Shown here piece by piece: positions 37,034 through 45,744 of a stretch of DNA of 64,000 nt. Origin of the DNA: Clostridium_AT radicumherbarum (GTDB lineage Bacteria > Bacillota > Clostridia > Clostridiales > Clostridiaceae); assembly GCF_045310525.1 (NCBI RefSeq), contig NZ_JBJHZY010000004.1, positions 186,001-250,000 of the forward strand, in the 5' to 3' direction. A program made the position numbers and the translations under genes. The stretch's first letter is position 1. The number at the start of each line of letters is the position of its first letter. The notes under the pieces were generated by a model, which ran no database searches, was not told the DNA's origin, and saw only the letters and a list, made by a program, of their open reading frames with translations.

Positions 37034-37077
37034 TTTTTAAAATCCTCCTTAACCTTTGTTTTATTCAATTAAATAAT

Positions 37078-38919
37078 TTATTGCTTTTGCCTGTTAAAGG
37101 TTGGTACTTTTTTCTCCATTAATTTATATACATCTTCGTCATCTTTATAAATTACATCTTTGAATTCTTCAATGGAATTATTTAAATAATCAATATCATA
37201 ATCAGCAGGCTTTTCTACGAATATTTTTTTATGTTCCGTTGAGGTTAATGCAACTTCATCCATTAACAGTTCTTCATATAGCTTTTCTCCAGGTCTTAAA
37301 CCTGAATATTCTATTTTTATATCCTTGTCTGGCTGAAGTCCACTTAGACTTATTAAATCTCTAGCTAAATCAGCAATCTTTACAGGTTCCCCCATATCTA
37401 ATACAAATATTTCTCCACCTTTAGCTATAGAACCAGCTTGAATTACAAGCTGAGCAGCTTCAGGAATAGTCATAAAAAACCTTGTAATCTCAGGATGTGT
37501 AACTGTCACTGGACCACCATGTTCAATCTGTTTTTTAAAGAGAGGTATAACACTTCCATTACTTCCAAGAACATTTCCAAACCTAACGGCAACATACTCT
37601 GTTTTACTGACCTTGCTTAAAGCTTGAATAATTATTTCGCAAAATCTCTTTGAAGCACCCATTATATTGGTAGGATTTACTGCTTTATCTGTGCTTATCA
37701 AAACAAATTTCTTAACGCTAAATAAATCACTGCATTTTGCAACATTATAGGTACCTAATATATTATTTTTTACTACTTCTTGCGGATTATCCTCCATTAA
37801 GGGAACATGCTTGTGAGCAGCAGCATGAAATACAACATCAGGCTTATATGTATTAAATATAGATTTAAGCCTTTCAAAATCTCTCACAGAAGCAATGATT
37901 ACCTTCATATTTAGCTTAGGATATATATAATTTAATTCCATCTGAAGTTCATAAGCATTATTTTCGTAGATATCAAGTATTAATAACTGTTTAGGATTAA
38001 ATCTTGCAATTTGTCTGCAAAGTTCCGAGCCTATAGAGCCCCCTCCTCCAGTTACCAGAACTGTTTTATTCATAATATATTTATTAATATTTTCATTATT
38101 TAGTTTAACAGGTTCCCTACCCAGTAAATCCTCTATTTTAACATCTCTAATTTTGTTCATGCTTACTTTCTCATCCAATATTTCATATATTCCAGGAACG
38201 GTTTTTAACTTGCATTTAGTATTTTTGCATATCTTTAATATTTCTCTTTGAGTTTGATAGTCAGCTGATGGTATTGAAAGTATAATTTCATCCACATCAT
38301 ATTCTTTGCAGGTATTAACAATTTTGCTCCTATTTCCTAAGACCTTTATTCCATTAATATTCTTGCCAATTTTTGAATTATCATCATCTATTATACCTAT
38401 AATATCGTAATTTAGCTCACTATGCTTCTTAATTTCCTTTATAAGCATAGCCCCTGCATCTCCTGCACCAATAATTAATAATCTAACTAACTTCTCTTCC
38501 TTTATTGTATTCCTTTGCAGACCTTCGCTTACCCTGAAGGCAAATCTAGTTCCTCCTAAAAGAATAGTACTTAGTATCCAAAATATTATATGCACTGTAA
38601 ATGGAAATCTAAAATATTGATTTTCTAATAATTTATAGTTAATAAAATAACTATAAACTACGAAACCAATGCTAGTTAATGAAATTGAGTAAATTATAGA
38701 AATTAATTCTTCAACTGATGCATATTTCCAAATATGTTTATACAAATTAAAAATCGAATTAAATATTATCGTTAAAACTAACAAAGGTATAATACTCAGC
38801 TTAAAAAAAGATAAATATTCATTTGGTATATTAAAATCAAACTTTAAAAGTAACGCCGCATAAAGAGAAAATACAACTAGTAATATATCAATGAAAACGA
38901 AAGTTTTTTGATTCTTCAC
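37078..38919 (-). CDS. Membrane UDP-GlcNAc 4,6-dehydratase (PglF/CapD-like)
   Basis: A 613-residue protein. Four N-terminal transmembrane segments (first 115 residues) are followed by a nucleotide-binding CoA-binding-like domain (RLLIIGAGDAGAMLIKEI) and an extended SDR domain. The SDR domain has VLVTGGGGSIGSELCRQI, DVVFHAAAHKHVPLMEDNP and the catalytic block STDKAVNPTNIMGASKR. Methionine replaces the usual SDR tyrosine, as in the PglF group, and the Thr-Asp-Lys motif is intact. The product would be UDP-4-keto-6-deoxy-GlcNAc. The GTG start follows AGGAAGTG. It is the first gene of the large operon. Confidence 0.9.
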   Translation of the reverse strand: MKNQKTFVFIDILLVVFSLYAALLLKFDFNIPNEYLSFFKLSIIPLLVLTIIFNSIFNLYKHIWKYASVEELISIIYSISLTSIGFVVYSYFINYKLLENQYFRFPFTVHIIFWILSTILLGGTRFAFRVSEGLQRNTIKEEKLVRLLIIGAGDAGAMLIKEIKKHSELNYDIIGIIDDDNSKIGKNINGIKVLGNRSKIVNTCKEYDVDEIILSIPSADYQTQREILKICKNTKCKLKTVPGIYEILDEKVSMNKIRDVKIEDLLGREPVKLNNENINKYIMNKTVLVTGGGGSIGSELCRQIARFNPKQLLILDIYENNAYELQMELNYIYPKLNMKVIIASVRDFERLKSIFNTYKPDVVFHAAAHKHVPLMEDNPQEVVKNNILGTYNVAKCSDLFSVKKFVLISTDKAVNPTNIMGASKRFCEIIIQALSKVSKTEYVAVRFGNVLGSNGSVIPLFKKQIEHGGPVTVTHPEITRFFMTIPEAAQLVIQAGSIAKGGEIFVLDMGEPVKIADLARDLISLSGLQPDKDIKIEYSGLRPGEKLYEELLMDEVALTSTEHKKIFVEKPADYDIDYLNNSIEEFKDVIYKDDEDVYKLMEKKVPTFNRQKQ

Positions 38920-38966
38920 TTTATCACTTCCTAAATTAACAATAAGATAACAGCACTACATAAACC

Positions 38967-38994
38967 ATTTTACAACATTTCAAAAAATATTCAA
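38967..38994 (-). promoter_or_regulatory. Candidate promoter of the polysaccharide operon
   Basis: Minus strand TTGAAT (38989-38994), 16 bases, TAAAAT (38967-38972), about 48 bases before the dehydratase GTG. It is the best sigma-A-like pair in this gap, but both boxes and the spacing are imperfect. No riboswitch or antiterminator element could be recognised here. Confidence 0.4.
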
Positions 38995-39035
38995 CGTTTT
39001 TCTGCTATTTAGATATGTGAGCAAAATAATGCGTA

Positions 39036-39072
39036 AAATTAGGACAGTTTTGATAATTAACTGTCCTAATTT
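39036..39072 (-). terminator. Terminator after galU
   Basis: A 14-bp perfect stem (39036-39049 with 39059-39072) with a nine-base loop. It lies 38 bases after the galU stop and is followed on the minus strand by a short U-run (TTTTAC). It separates galU from the polysaccharide operon promoter. Confidence 0.7.
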
Positions 39073-39110
39073 GAATAGGTATTAAATAACAAAAAAATAT
39101 TTTAAGAAAT

Positions 39111-40010
39111 TTATTTAAATTCGTTATATAGCTCTTTAAAATTAGGATTTTCTTTAATAGTGAGTAAATACTCCATAAATGGCTCTCTTAATTCTTCTCT
39201 CTTAAGGGCAAATTCAACTGTAGCTTCTAAGAATCCTAGTTTATCCCCTACATCATATCTTCTGCCTTCAAAATTATAGGCATACATTGCCTCACTTTGA
39301 ATAAGCACTTTTAATGCGTCTGTCAGTTGAATTTCTCCTCCTTTACCAGGAACAGTGTTTTCAAGAATATCAAAAATCTGAGGTGTTATTATATACCTGC
39401 CTAAAATAGCTATATTTGAAGGTGCTTCCTCTGGTTTGGGCTTTTCAATTAGATCCTTAACCTTATACACCCTGTCTTCAATATGCATTCCCTTAACTAT
39501 TCCATATTTTGAAACATCTTCAGCCGGTACTTCCTGAACTCCTAGTATAGTTGTTTTATATTCGTTAAAACAATCAATTAATTGTTTTAGGCAAGGTGTT
39601 TTACTATCTACTACATCATCACCAAGCATTACGGCAAATGGTTCTTTACCTACAAAGGTTTTGGCACAGCTTATAGCATGACCAAGGCCTTTAGGCTCCT
39701 TTTGCCTTATATAATATATATTTACCATATTTGATATATCTCTAACCATAGTAAGCAATTCCTGCTTATTATGAGTTTCTAATTCTTGCTCTAATTCTAC
39801 AGATTTATCAAAGTGATCCTCTATAGCTCTTTTATTTCTTCCAGTTATTATTAGTATTTCTTCAATACCTGATGCAACTGCTTCCTCAATTATGTACTGT
39901 ATTGTTGGTTTATCTACAATTGGCAGCATTTCTTTAGGCTGTGCTTTTGTAGCTGGTAAGAATCTTGTACCTAGACCAGCGGCTGGTATAATAGCCTTTT
40001 TAACTTTCAT
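39111..40010 (-). CDS. galU: UTP-glucose-1-phosphate uridylyltransferase
   Basis: It makes UDP-glucose from glucose-1-phosphate and UTP. 299 residues. AIIPAAGLGTRFLPATKAQPKEMLP is the nucleotide-binding signature, and LGDDVVDS, EKPKPEEAPSNIAILGRYI and GKGGEIQLTDAL are the sugar-binding loops. The start at 40010 (MKVKKAIIPAAG) has GGGAGA seven bases upstream. Upstream lie a TPR protein and phosphoglucomutase genes, which would supply glucose-1-phosphate. All three serve surface polymer precursors. Confidence 0.96.
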   Translation of the reverse strand: MKVKKAIIPAAGLGTRFLPATKAQPKEMLPIVDKPTIQYIIEEAVASGIEEILIITGRNKRAIEDHFDKSVELEQELETHNKQELLTMVRDISNMVNIYYIRQKEPKGLGHAISCAKTFVGKEPFAVMLGDDVVDSKTPCLKQLIDCFNEYKTTILGVQEVPAEDVSKYGIVKGMHIEDRVYKVKDLIEKPKPEEAPSNIAILGRYIITPQIFDILENTVPGKGGEIQLTDALKVLIQSEAMYAYNFEGRRYDVGDKLGFLEATVEFALKREELREPFMEYLLTIKENPNFKELYNEFK

Positions 40011-40122
40011 ATACAGTTCTCCCTTCAAAATAAGTGATTCAAACAAATTATATTCTAATAAAGCTAAAATTACAAATAACTATTGTATAATTCTTAATTT
40101 ATTAATATATGTTTATACATAA

Positions 40123-41187
40123 TTATTTTTCTAATAGGGCAGCAAGTTTTACAACTATTTCATCCTTGCTGTCAAGTTTCTTTGCAATTTCCAAATGGTT
40201 TTTGGCTTGCTTTAAATCTCCTGCATCCATATAGCACATAATAAGATTAGTACATATCTCAACTGACTTTGTTGCTTCAAAAGCTTTTCTTAAATATAAA
40301 ATAGCTTTATCAAAGTCACCTAAAGATGCATAATTAATTCCTAATTCATTTACTACTTCTACTAAGGCATCGTCTATTTCTAGAGCTTCATTTAAGTAGT
40401 ATATGGCCTTTTCGTAATTTTCTAGTATTCTGTAACCTACTGCTATATTAAAAAATAGGGCAGCATTATCACTATACTCCTCTAATAGAGGTATAAGAAG
40501 CTTTAAAGCTTTGTCTGGATCTTCATATAAAATGCTCTTTCCTTCTTCATAATTCACAATACTTTTTAAAGAATGCATAAGCTCAATTATTTCAGAGGTT
40601 TTTATGCCGCCTTTAGAAATATAAGTTGTTATTGAAAGTAAAGCAGCTTCATAATCTCCATTATCCTTATTAATTAAAGCTTCATATAAATATGGAATAG
40701 AGAAATTTTCTATTTCCTTTGCTTTTGTAATTATAGACAATTCTTCATTTGTAAAATCTTTATCTTTTTCTCTTAATATTTCTGCTAAGAAAATAAGCTT
40801 TTCATAATTTTCCTCATTCTTTTCAACATTCACTAAGCCTTTTATAAAAATATAGGCATCTTCATAGTTTTCTTTATTAATTTCATTAAAAACTAAATTT
40901 TTAATGTAAGAAATTGCACCATTAAAATTTACAATCATATCTAAATAAATATGATTATATTTAAATTTTTCATCTATGCCCAATACGTAGAACATACCTT
41001 CTAAAAAATTATTAATTGAAATTTCGTTTAAATTATTTCCTGATTTAATATCAGCAATAAGCTTACTGGACTTTATAGGCATATATGCATTTTCTTCTAA
41101 AAAAACATTAAATAATGTCATGAGCTTATTCTTGTTAATTTCTAAAAATAAAACAGAAGATAATCTCTCTGAAAAATATGACTCCAT
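40123..41187 (-). CDS. TPR-repeat protein of unknown function
   Basis: A 354-residue soluble, all-helical protein. Its last 160 residues hold about four tetratricopeptide repeats, clearest in ALFFNIAVGYRILENYEKAI and LINYASLGDFDKAILYLRKA-type spacing at 250-320. The first half is helical without a recognisable domain. It has no signal peptide or transmembrane segment, so it probably scaffolds cytoplasmic partners. It lies between pgcA (21-base gap) and galU (112-base gap). A link to UDP-glucose synthesis is only positional. Start follows AGAGG. Confidence 0.7.
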   Translation of the reverse strand: MESYFSERLSSVLFLEINKNKLMTLFNVFLEENAYMPIKSSKLIADIKSGNNLNEISINNFLEGMFYVLGIDEKFKYNHIYLDMIVNFNGAISYIKNLVFNEINKENYEDAYIFIKGLVNVEKNEENYEKLIFLAEILREKDKDFTNEELSIITKAKEIENFSIPYLYEALINKDNGDYEAALLSITTYISKGGIKTSEIIELMHSLKSIVNYEEGKSILYEDPDKALKLLIPLLEEYSDNAALFFNIAVGYRILENYEKAIYYLNEALEIDDALVEVVNELGINYASLGDFDKAILYLRKAFEATKSVEICTNLIMCYMDAGDLKQAKNHLEIAKKLDSKDEIVVKLAALLEK

Positions 41188-41208
41188 AAATTTACCTCTT
41201 TACTATTA

Positions 41209-42942
41209 TTATTTACTGCATGCAAGATTTACTATCTCAATAATACTATTTTTGAATTCATCTAGCTTTTTCTCTGCATCCTCTTCACTCTGCCCTATAC
41301 AAGAAAGATATATCTTCATTTTAGGTTCAGTACCTGAAGGTCTTACTACAAACCAGGAATTATCCTCTAAAATAAACTTAAGTACATTAGATTTAGGTAG
41401 ATTAATAATATTTTCCTTAATACTTATCAAATCTTTTTCAATACTTAATCTATAATCCATTTTCTTTATAATTTTTGTACCATTAACTCTTGACTTCATA
41501 GAATGTCTTAAAAATTCAAGAGCTTTTTCTATTTTTTCTTGTCCTTCCTTGCCTTTAAGTTCAATAGAAATCAAGCTTTCTTTATAATATCCATACTTGT
41601 TATATAATTCAATTAAAGCGTCATATAAACTCATATTTTTAGTTTTATAAAAAAGTGCCATTTCACTGATTAGAGTTGAGGCTATAACTGCATCCTTGTC
41701 CCTAACAAAATCACCTGCTAAATACCCAAAGCTTTCTTCAAAACCGAAAATAAAGTCTTTTGTATTGGTTTCTTCAAAATCTTTTATCTTTTCCCCTATA
41801 TATTTAAAACCAGTCAATACATCTATTATTTCCACTCCATAGTTTTCAGATATTCTAGCAGCAAGTTCTGAAGTTACAATAGTTTTAATAATTGCTCCGT
41901 CCTTTGAAAGCTTATCCTTTTCTTTTAGTGAATTCAAGATATAATTTGATAATAATACTCCAGTTTGATTACCTGATAAAACCCTATATTCTCCATTATT
42001 GTCCTTAACTACAACTCCTATTCTATCGCAGTCAGGATCAGTACCAAATATAATATCGGGCTTTATTTTCTCTGCCATTTTAAGAGCTAATTCAAAAACC
42101 TTAGGTTCTTCAGGATTTGGATAGGCTGCAGTTGGGAAGGTTCCATCTGGCGTTTCCTGCTCCTTAACTACAAATACATTTTCATAGCCAAGTTCCTTTA
42201 GAACTCGTCTTACAGGTATATTACCACTACCATGAATAGGAGTATAAATTATTTTTAAATCCTTTGCTCTAGCTTTAACTAATTCACTCCTTAATGTAAG
42301 ACCTTTTACTCTTTCAAAATAGCTTTTATCAACTTCTTCACCGATAATATTAAGATATCCCCTCTTTACTGCCTCTTCCATAGAAATACTTCTAATCTTA
42401 TTGAAGTTATCTACTTCATTTATATAATTTAATATTTCCTTTGCAGCTTCATCAGTTACCTGTCCACCATCTTCTCCATAAACCTTATAGCCATTATAAA
42501 TTTTCGGATTATGAGAAGCTGTTATAACAATACCTGCCTTTGACTTTAATAACCTTACAGCATAGGATAACATAGGTGTAGGCCTTAAAGCGTCAAAGAG
42601 GTTTACTTTTATACCATTACCGCAAAGTACCAATGCTGCAGTCTCAGCAAACTCTTTGGACATAATTCTACAGTCATAAGCTATACTTACAGAAATATCA
42701 TTCTTGTACATATTTAGTAAATAATGTGCTAGACCTTGAGTTGCCTTACCAACAGTATAAACATTCATTCTATTACTTCCAGCAGCTATGATTCCTCTTA
42801 AGCCGCCAGTACCAAATTCTAATTCTTTATAAAATCTATCTTCCAATTCCTTTTCATCAGTTATATTCATTAATTCTTCTTTAGTTTTAGTATCAACTTT
42901 TTTTGAACTAATCCATAATTCATATTTCTGTCTATAATCCAT
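41209..42942 (-). CDS. pgcA: Phospho-sugar mutase (alpha-phosphoglucomutase type)
   Basis: It interconverts glucose-6-phosphate and glucose-1-phosphate. 577 residues, the length of the Bacillus PgcA group. FGTGGLRGIIAAGSNRMN at the start, the phosphoserine loop GIVITASHNPKIYNGYK, metal loop GTDPDCDRIGVV, sugar loop GFEESFGYLAGDFVRDKD, and phosphate-binding VRPSGTEPKMKIY are all present. Start 42942 (MDYRQKYELW) follows AGGAGGGAG. An upstream in-frame ATG at 42990 lies in a leader hairpin (42971-42993) and has no ribosome site. It is upstream of the TPR protein and galU. Confidence 0.93.
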   Translation of the reverse strand: MDYRQKYELWISSKKVDTKTKEELMNITDEKELEDRFYKELEFGTGGLRGIIAAGSNRMNVYTVGKATQGLAHYLLNMYKNDISVSIAYDCRIMSKEFAETAALVLCGNGIKVNLFDALRPTPMLSYAVRLLKSKAGIVITASHNPKIYNGYKVYGEDGGQVTDEAAKEILNYINEVDNFNKIRSISMEEAVKRGYLNIIGEEVDKSYFERVKGLTLRSELVKARAKDLKIIYTPIHGSGNIPVRRVLKELGYENVFVVKEQETPDGTFPTAAYPNPEEPKVFELALKMAEKIKPDIIFGTDPDCDRIGVVVKDNNGEYRVLSGNQTGVLLSNYILNSLKEKDKLSKDGAIIKTIVTSELAARISENYGVEIIDVLTGFKYIGEKIKDFEETNTKDFIFGFEESFGYLAGDFVRDKDAVIASTLISEMALFYKTKNMSLYDALIELYNKYGYYKESLISIELKGKEGQEKIEKALEFLRHSMKSRVNGTKIIKKMDYRLSIEKDLISIKENIINLPKSNVLKFILEDNSWFVVRPSGTEPKMKIYLSCIGQSEEDAEKKLDEFKNSIIEIVNLACSK

Positions 42943-43198
42943 AAACTCCCTCCTGTATTCCAAACCATGCACACAATGATTATTAAACATTGTGCCTCTC
43001 GAATGTAAGTAAGTATTGTTTCATTTACTTATTTACGCTTGAACAACATCTATATTATACTATAAAATTTAGGAAATAGACTATATTTTTGTATCTTGAA
43101 CTTTTTGGCTATAATATACTTTATTTTTTAAACCTATTATAAATTTTTTCATCATTAACTACGGCTTACTTTTTTGAAACATTATACATTAAAAAAGA

Positions 43199-43244
43199 GT
43201 AATATAAAGTAAGTCTACAATATGGTATTCTTACTTTATATTAC
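43199..43244 (-). terminator. Distal terminator downstream of the L25 gene
   Basis: A 15-bp perfect stem (43199-43213 with 43230-43244), followed on the minus strand by CTCTTTTTTAA. Together with the hairpin at 43311-43340 it forms a tandem terminator after ctc. The rest of the 42943-43352 gap holds the pgcA leader hairpin and AT-rich DNA; I see no gene. Confidence 0.75.
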
Positions 43245-43310
43245 CCCTTTAAAGTAAATAAGCTTAAAATTTAACTAATGAACTAGTTAGCCTTAAGATA
43301 GATATTAAAA

Positions 43311-43340
43311 CTTCAGGTGGAGACGCTACTCCATCTGAAG
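43311..43340 (-). terminator. Proximal hairpin terminator of the L25 gene
   Basis: A 12-bp stem with one mismatch (43311-43322 with 43329-43340) and a six-base loop, followed by TTTTAAT on the minus strand, 12 bases after the stop. The mismatch is a G-U pair if read from the plus strand but A-C on the minus strand, so the hairpin is slightly better as plus-strand RNA. Confidence 0.6.
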
Positions 43341-43352
43341 CAAAAATTTCAC

Positions 43353-43949
43353 CTAAAGTTCTATACTATTAACTTCCTGTGGAGTATCATTTACTATAGT
43401 ATCAGTATTTGCATCTGTTATAGCTGCAATAACAGTATTGGGATCCTCCATCAATGTTATTTCCTTTGAGAATTCAATATTAGCAATTCTATAGGTTTCT
43501 CCAAAATTTAAATTTGAAACATCCACGCTAATTGATTTAGGGAGGTTGCCGCCTTTACACTGAACTTTAATCTTATTTTTCTCCTTATGTAAGATTGCAC
43601 CATTACGAGTTATTTGACTATCTCCCACAAAAACAAGGGGAACATCTGCAACTACAACTGTATCCTTTGATAGTTCCTCTAAATCTATATGTATAAACTT
43701 ACGACTAACAGGATCCTTTTGGACTTCTTTAATAAGCGCCATATGATCTTTGCCATCAATCTTGATATTTACAATTCCATGCTCACCATTTTTAGATAAT
43801 TCCTTTGTAAGCTCTAACTCACCAATTTCAAATAGCATATTGTTAATATGATTCCCATAAAGTATTCCAGGCACCTTACCGCTTCTTCTTACCTTCCTTG
43901 CTTCATGAGATGTTCTTTTTTCTCTAGAATTTGCATTTAGCATTTCCAT
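43353..43949 (-). CDS. rplY: 50S ribosomal protein L25 / general stress protein Ctc
   Basis: A 198-residue long-form L25. The N-terminal 5S-rRNA-binding domain shows NANSREKRTSHEARKVRRSGKVPGILYG and FIHIDLEELSKDTVVVADVPLVFVGDS. A C-terminal beta domain (TL5/CTC type) ends in an acidic, threonine-rich tail. Start at 43949 (MEMLNANS) follows AGGAGTG; a GTG nine bases earlier is part of that site. It is a single-gene unit, divergent from speA. Confidence 0.93.
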   Translation of the reverse strand: MEMLNANSREKRTSHEARKVRRSGKVPGILYGNHINNMLFEIGELELTKELSKNGEHGIVNIKIDGKDHMALIKEVQKDPVSRKFIHIDLEELSKDTVVVADVPLVFVGDSQITRNGAILHKEKNKIKVQCKGGNLPKSISVDVSNLNFGETYRIANIEFSKEITLMEDPNTVIAAITDANTDTIVNDTPQEVNSIEL

Positions 43950-44105
43950 ATTTATCACTCCTGTATTCCTTTAAAGTATTAAGCTTAGCTTCCTACTTTT
44001 TCTATTATTGCCATTGCTAAAATTAATATACATTAGAGAATATAGAAGATTATTATGGAAATAGTAATATTTATTGAATAATATTATAAAAAATCGTATT
44101 GCATA

Positions 44106-44134
44106 TTGCATTTGAAAATCATATACTTTATAAT
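44106..44134 (+). promoter_or_regulatory. Promoter of the Orn/Lys/Arg decarboxylase gene
   Basis: TTGCAT (44106-44111), 17 bases, TATAAT (44129-44134). The -35 box is weak. The predicted start near 44141 gives a leader of about 77 bases that contains two small hairpins, TGGTTTT-AAG-AAAACCA (44140-44156) and ATGCCT-CA-AGGCAT (44169-44182). Confidence 0.5.
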
Positions 44135-44210
44135 AATATTGGTTTTAAGAAAACCAGGTAGACCTTTGATGCCTCAAGGCATACAGACATATTATTGAAA
44201 GAAGGTGCTT

Positions 44211-44225
44211 ATGCGCGGTGTATAA
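44211..44225 (+). CDS. Possible four-codon ORF overlapping the decarboxylase start
   Basis: ATG at 44211 has an optimal AGAAGG six bases upstream and would encode only M-R-G-V before TAA at 44223. The decarboxylase GTG at 44218 lies inside it in another frame and sits about 13 bases from the same ribosome site. This is either a regulatory mini-ORF or the trace of a one-base frameshift in the true N-terminus. Not proven. Confidence 0.3.
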   Translation: MRGV

Positions 44226-45708
44226 GTTAGATCAAAATCAAACACCACTTTTTGACGCTCTTATGGAGTATGTAAATAGGAAAACAATTCCTTTTCACGT
44301 TCCTGGCCACAAGAAAGGTAATGGAATGGATGAGGAATTCAAAAATTTTATTGGAGAAAATCCTTTAAAAATTGACGTTACTGTTTTTAAATTAGTTGAC
44401 AGCCTGCATCACCCAACAGGTCCTATTAAAAAAGCACAGGAATTAGCAGCAGATGCCTATGGTACTGAAGCTTCCTTCTTTTCTATGCATGGTACATCAG
44501 GTGCAATACAAGCCATGATTATGTCTGTGGTAAGTGATGGTGATAAAATAATTATACCAAGAAATGTTCACAAATCAGTTACAGCTGGAATTATTTTAAG
44601 CGGAGCAATTCCTGTTTATATGCAGCCAGAACTAGATAAAACAGTTGGTATAGCACATGGTGTAAGCCCTGAAACTGTTAAAAAGACATTAGAAAGCAAC
44701 AAAGATGCAAAAGCGGTTTTGATTATTAATCCGACTTATTATGGAGTTGCAACAGATATTGAAAAGATAGCTGACATCGTTCACAGTTATGATATTCCTC
44801 TAATTGTAGACGAAGCTCATGGTCCACACCTTGGTTTTAATGAAAAATTACCTATGTCTGCCATCGAAGCAGGAGCTGATATCTGCGCTCAAAGCACACA
44901 TAAAATTATTGGAGCTATGACTCAATGTTCTTTGCTTCAAGTTAATTCTAAAAGAATAGATAAAAATAGAGTTCAGCAGGTACTTAACCTTTTACAAACT
45001 ACATCTCCTTCCTATGTACTAATGGCTTCCTTAGATTGTGCAAGAAGGCAGATTGCTTTACATGGTAAAGAACTTTTAGATAGAACTATTGATTTATGCA
45101 ATTATGCAAGAAATGAAATAAATAAAATACCTGGCCTCTACTGTTTTGGTGAAGAAGTTTTAGGAAAGCCAGGAGCTTTTGCCTTTGATCCTACTAAAAT
45201 AACTGTAACCTGTCGTGATTTAGGCATAACAGGTTACGATTTAGATATGATATTATCTAATAAATACCATATTCAAATGGAGCTTTCAGATTTATACAAT
45301 GCTCTAGCTGTAGGTTCTTTTGGTGATACAAAGGAAAATATAGATAAGCTTCTAGAGGCACTTCGGGAAATAAGCAGTGAATACTTTGGAAAAGGTGATA
45401 GAAAATCTGATTTCATTGATATACCACCAATTCCAGAACAAATTCAAAGACCTAGAGAGGCCTTTAACAGTGTAAAAAGTTCAACGGCATTAAGTGAAAG
45501 TATTGGCATGATAAGCGGTGAGTTCTTATTGGCTTATCCACCTGGAATCCCAGTACTATGCCCTGGTGAGAAAATAACAGTAGAAATTATTGATTACATT
45601 GAAAAGCTAAAAGCAGCTGGATTATACGTTCAAGGAACTGAAGATCCAAAGGTTGAATATATTAATGTTGTTAAACCTGAAGATGCTGTTTATATTAATG
45701 TAGAATAA
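44218..45708 (+). CDS. speA: Orn/Lys/Arg decarboxylase (arginine decarboxylase SpeA type)
   Basis: A fold-I PLP decarboxylase of 496 residues, the short Bacillus SpeA form without a wing domain. It has TPLFDALMEYVNRKTIPFHVPGHKKG, FSMHGTSGAIQAMIMS, IVDEAHGPHLGF with the PLP aspartate, the lysine in QSTHKIIGAMTQ, and a C-terminal IPPIPEQIQRPREAF domain. Arginine is the likely substrate because speE is also present, but lysine or ornithine cannot be excluded. The start is GTG at 44218, poorly spaced from AGAAGG, and is overlapped by a four-codon ORF. Confidence 0.9.
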   Translation: MYKLDQNQTPLFDALMEYVNRKTIPFHVPGHKKGNGMDEEFKNFIGENPLKIDVTVFKLVDSLHHPTGPIKKAQELAADAYGTEASFFSMHGTSGAIQAMIMSVVSDGDKIIIPRNVHKSVTAGIILSGAIPVYMQPELDKTVGIAHGVSPETVKKTLESNKDAKAVLIINPTYYGVATDIEKIADIVHSYDIPLIVDEAHGPHLGFNEKLPMSAIEAGADICAQSTHKIIGAMTQCSLLQVNSKRIDKNRVQQVLNLLQTTSPSYVLMASLDCARRQIALHGKELLDRTIDLCNYARNEINKIPGLYCFGEEVLGKPGAFAFDPTKITVTCRDLGITGYDLDMILSNKYHIQMELSDLYNALAVGSFGDTKENIDKLLEALREISSEYFGKGDRKSDFIDIPPIPEQIQRPREAFNSVKSSTALSESIGMISGEFLLAYPPGIPVLCPGEKITVEIIDYIEKLKAAGLYVQGTEDPKVEYINVVKPEDAVYINVE

Positions 45709-45712
45709 ACTT

Positions 45713-45743
45713 AAAGCTGAGCATTTTTTATGCTCAGCTTTTT
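45713..45743. terminator. Bidirectional terminator between speA and the next gene
   Basis: A 12-bp perfect stem (45713-45724 with 45730-45741) with a five-T loop and T-runs on both sides, lying between convergent genes only a few bases from each stop. Confidence 0.9.
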
Positions 45744-45744
45744 A

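Noticed and set aside
12417..38919. Insertion sequence or phage borders around the polysaccharide cluster
   Set aside because: No transposase, integrase, tRNA gene or long direct repeat could be found at either end.
44141..44200. Guanidine-II (mini-ykkC) riboswitch in the speA leader
   Set aside because: Two hairpins are present, but their loops (AAG and CA) lack the required ACGR sequence.
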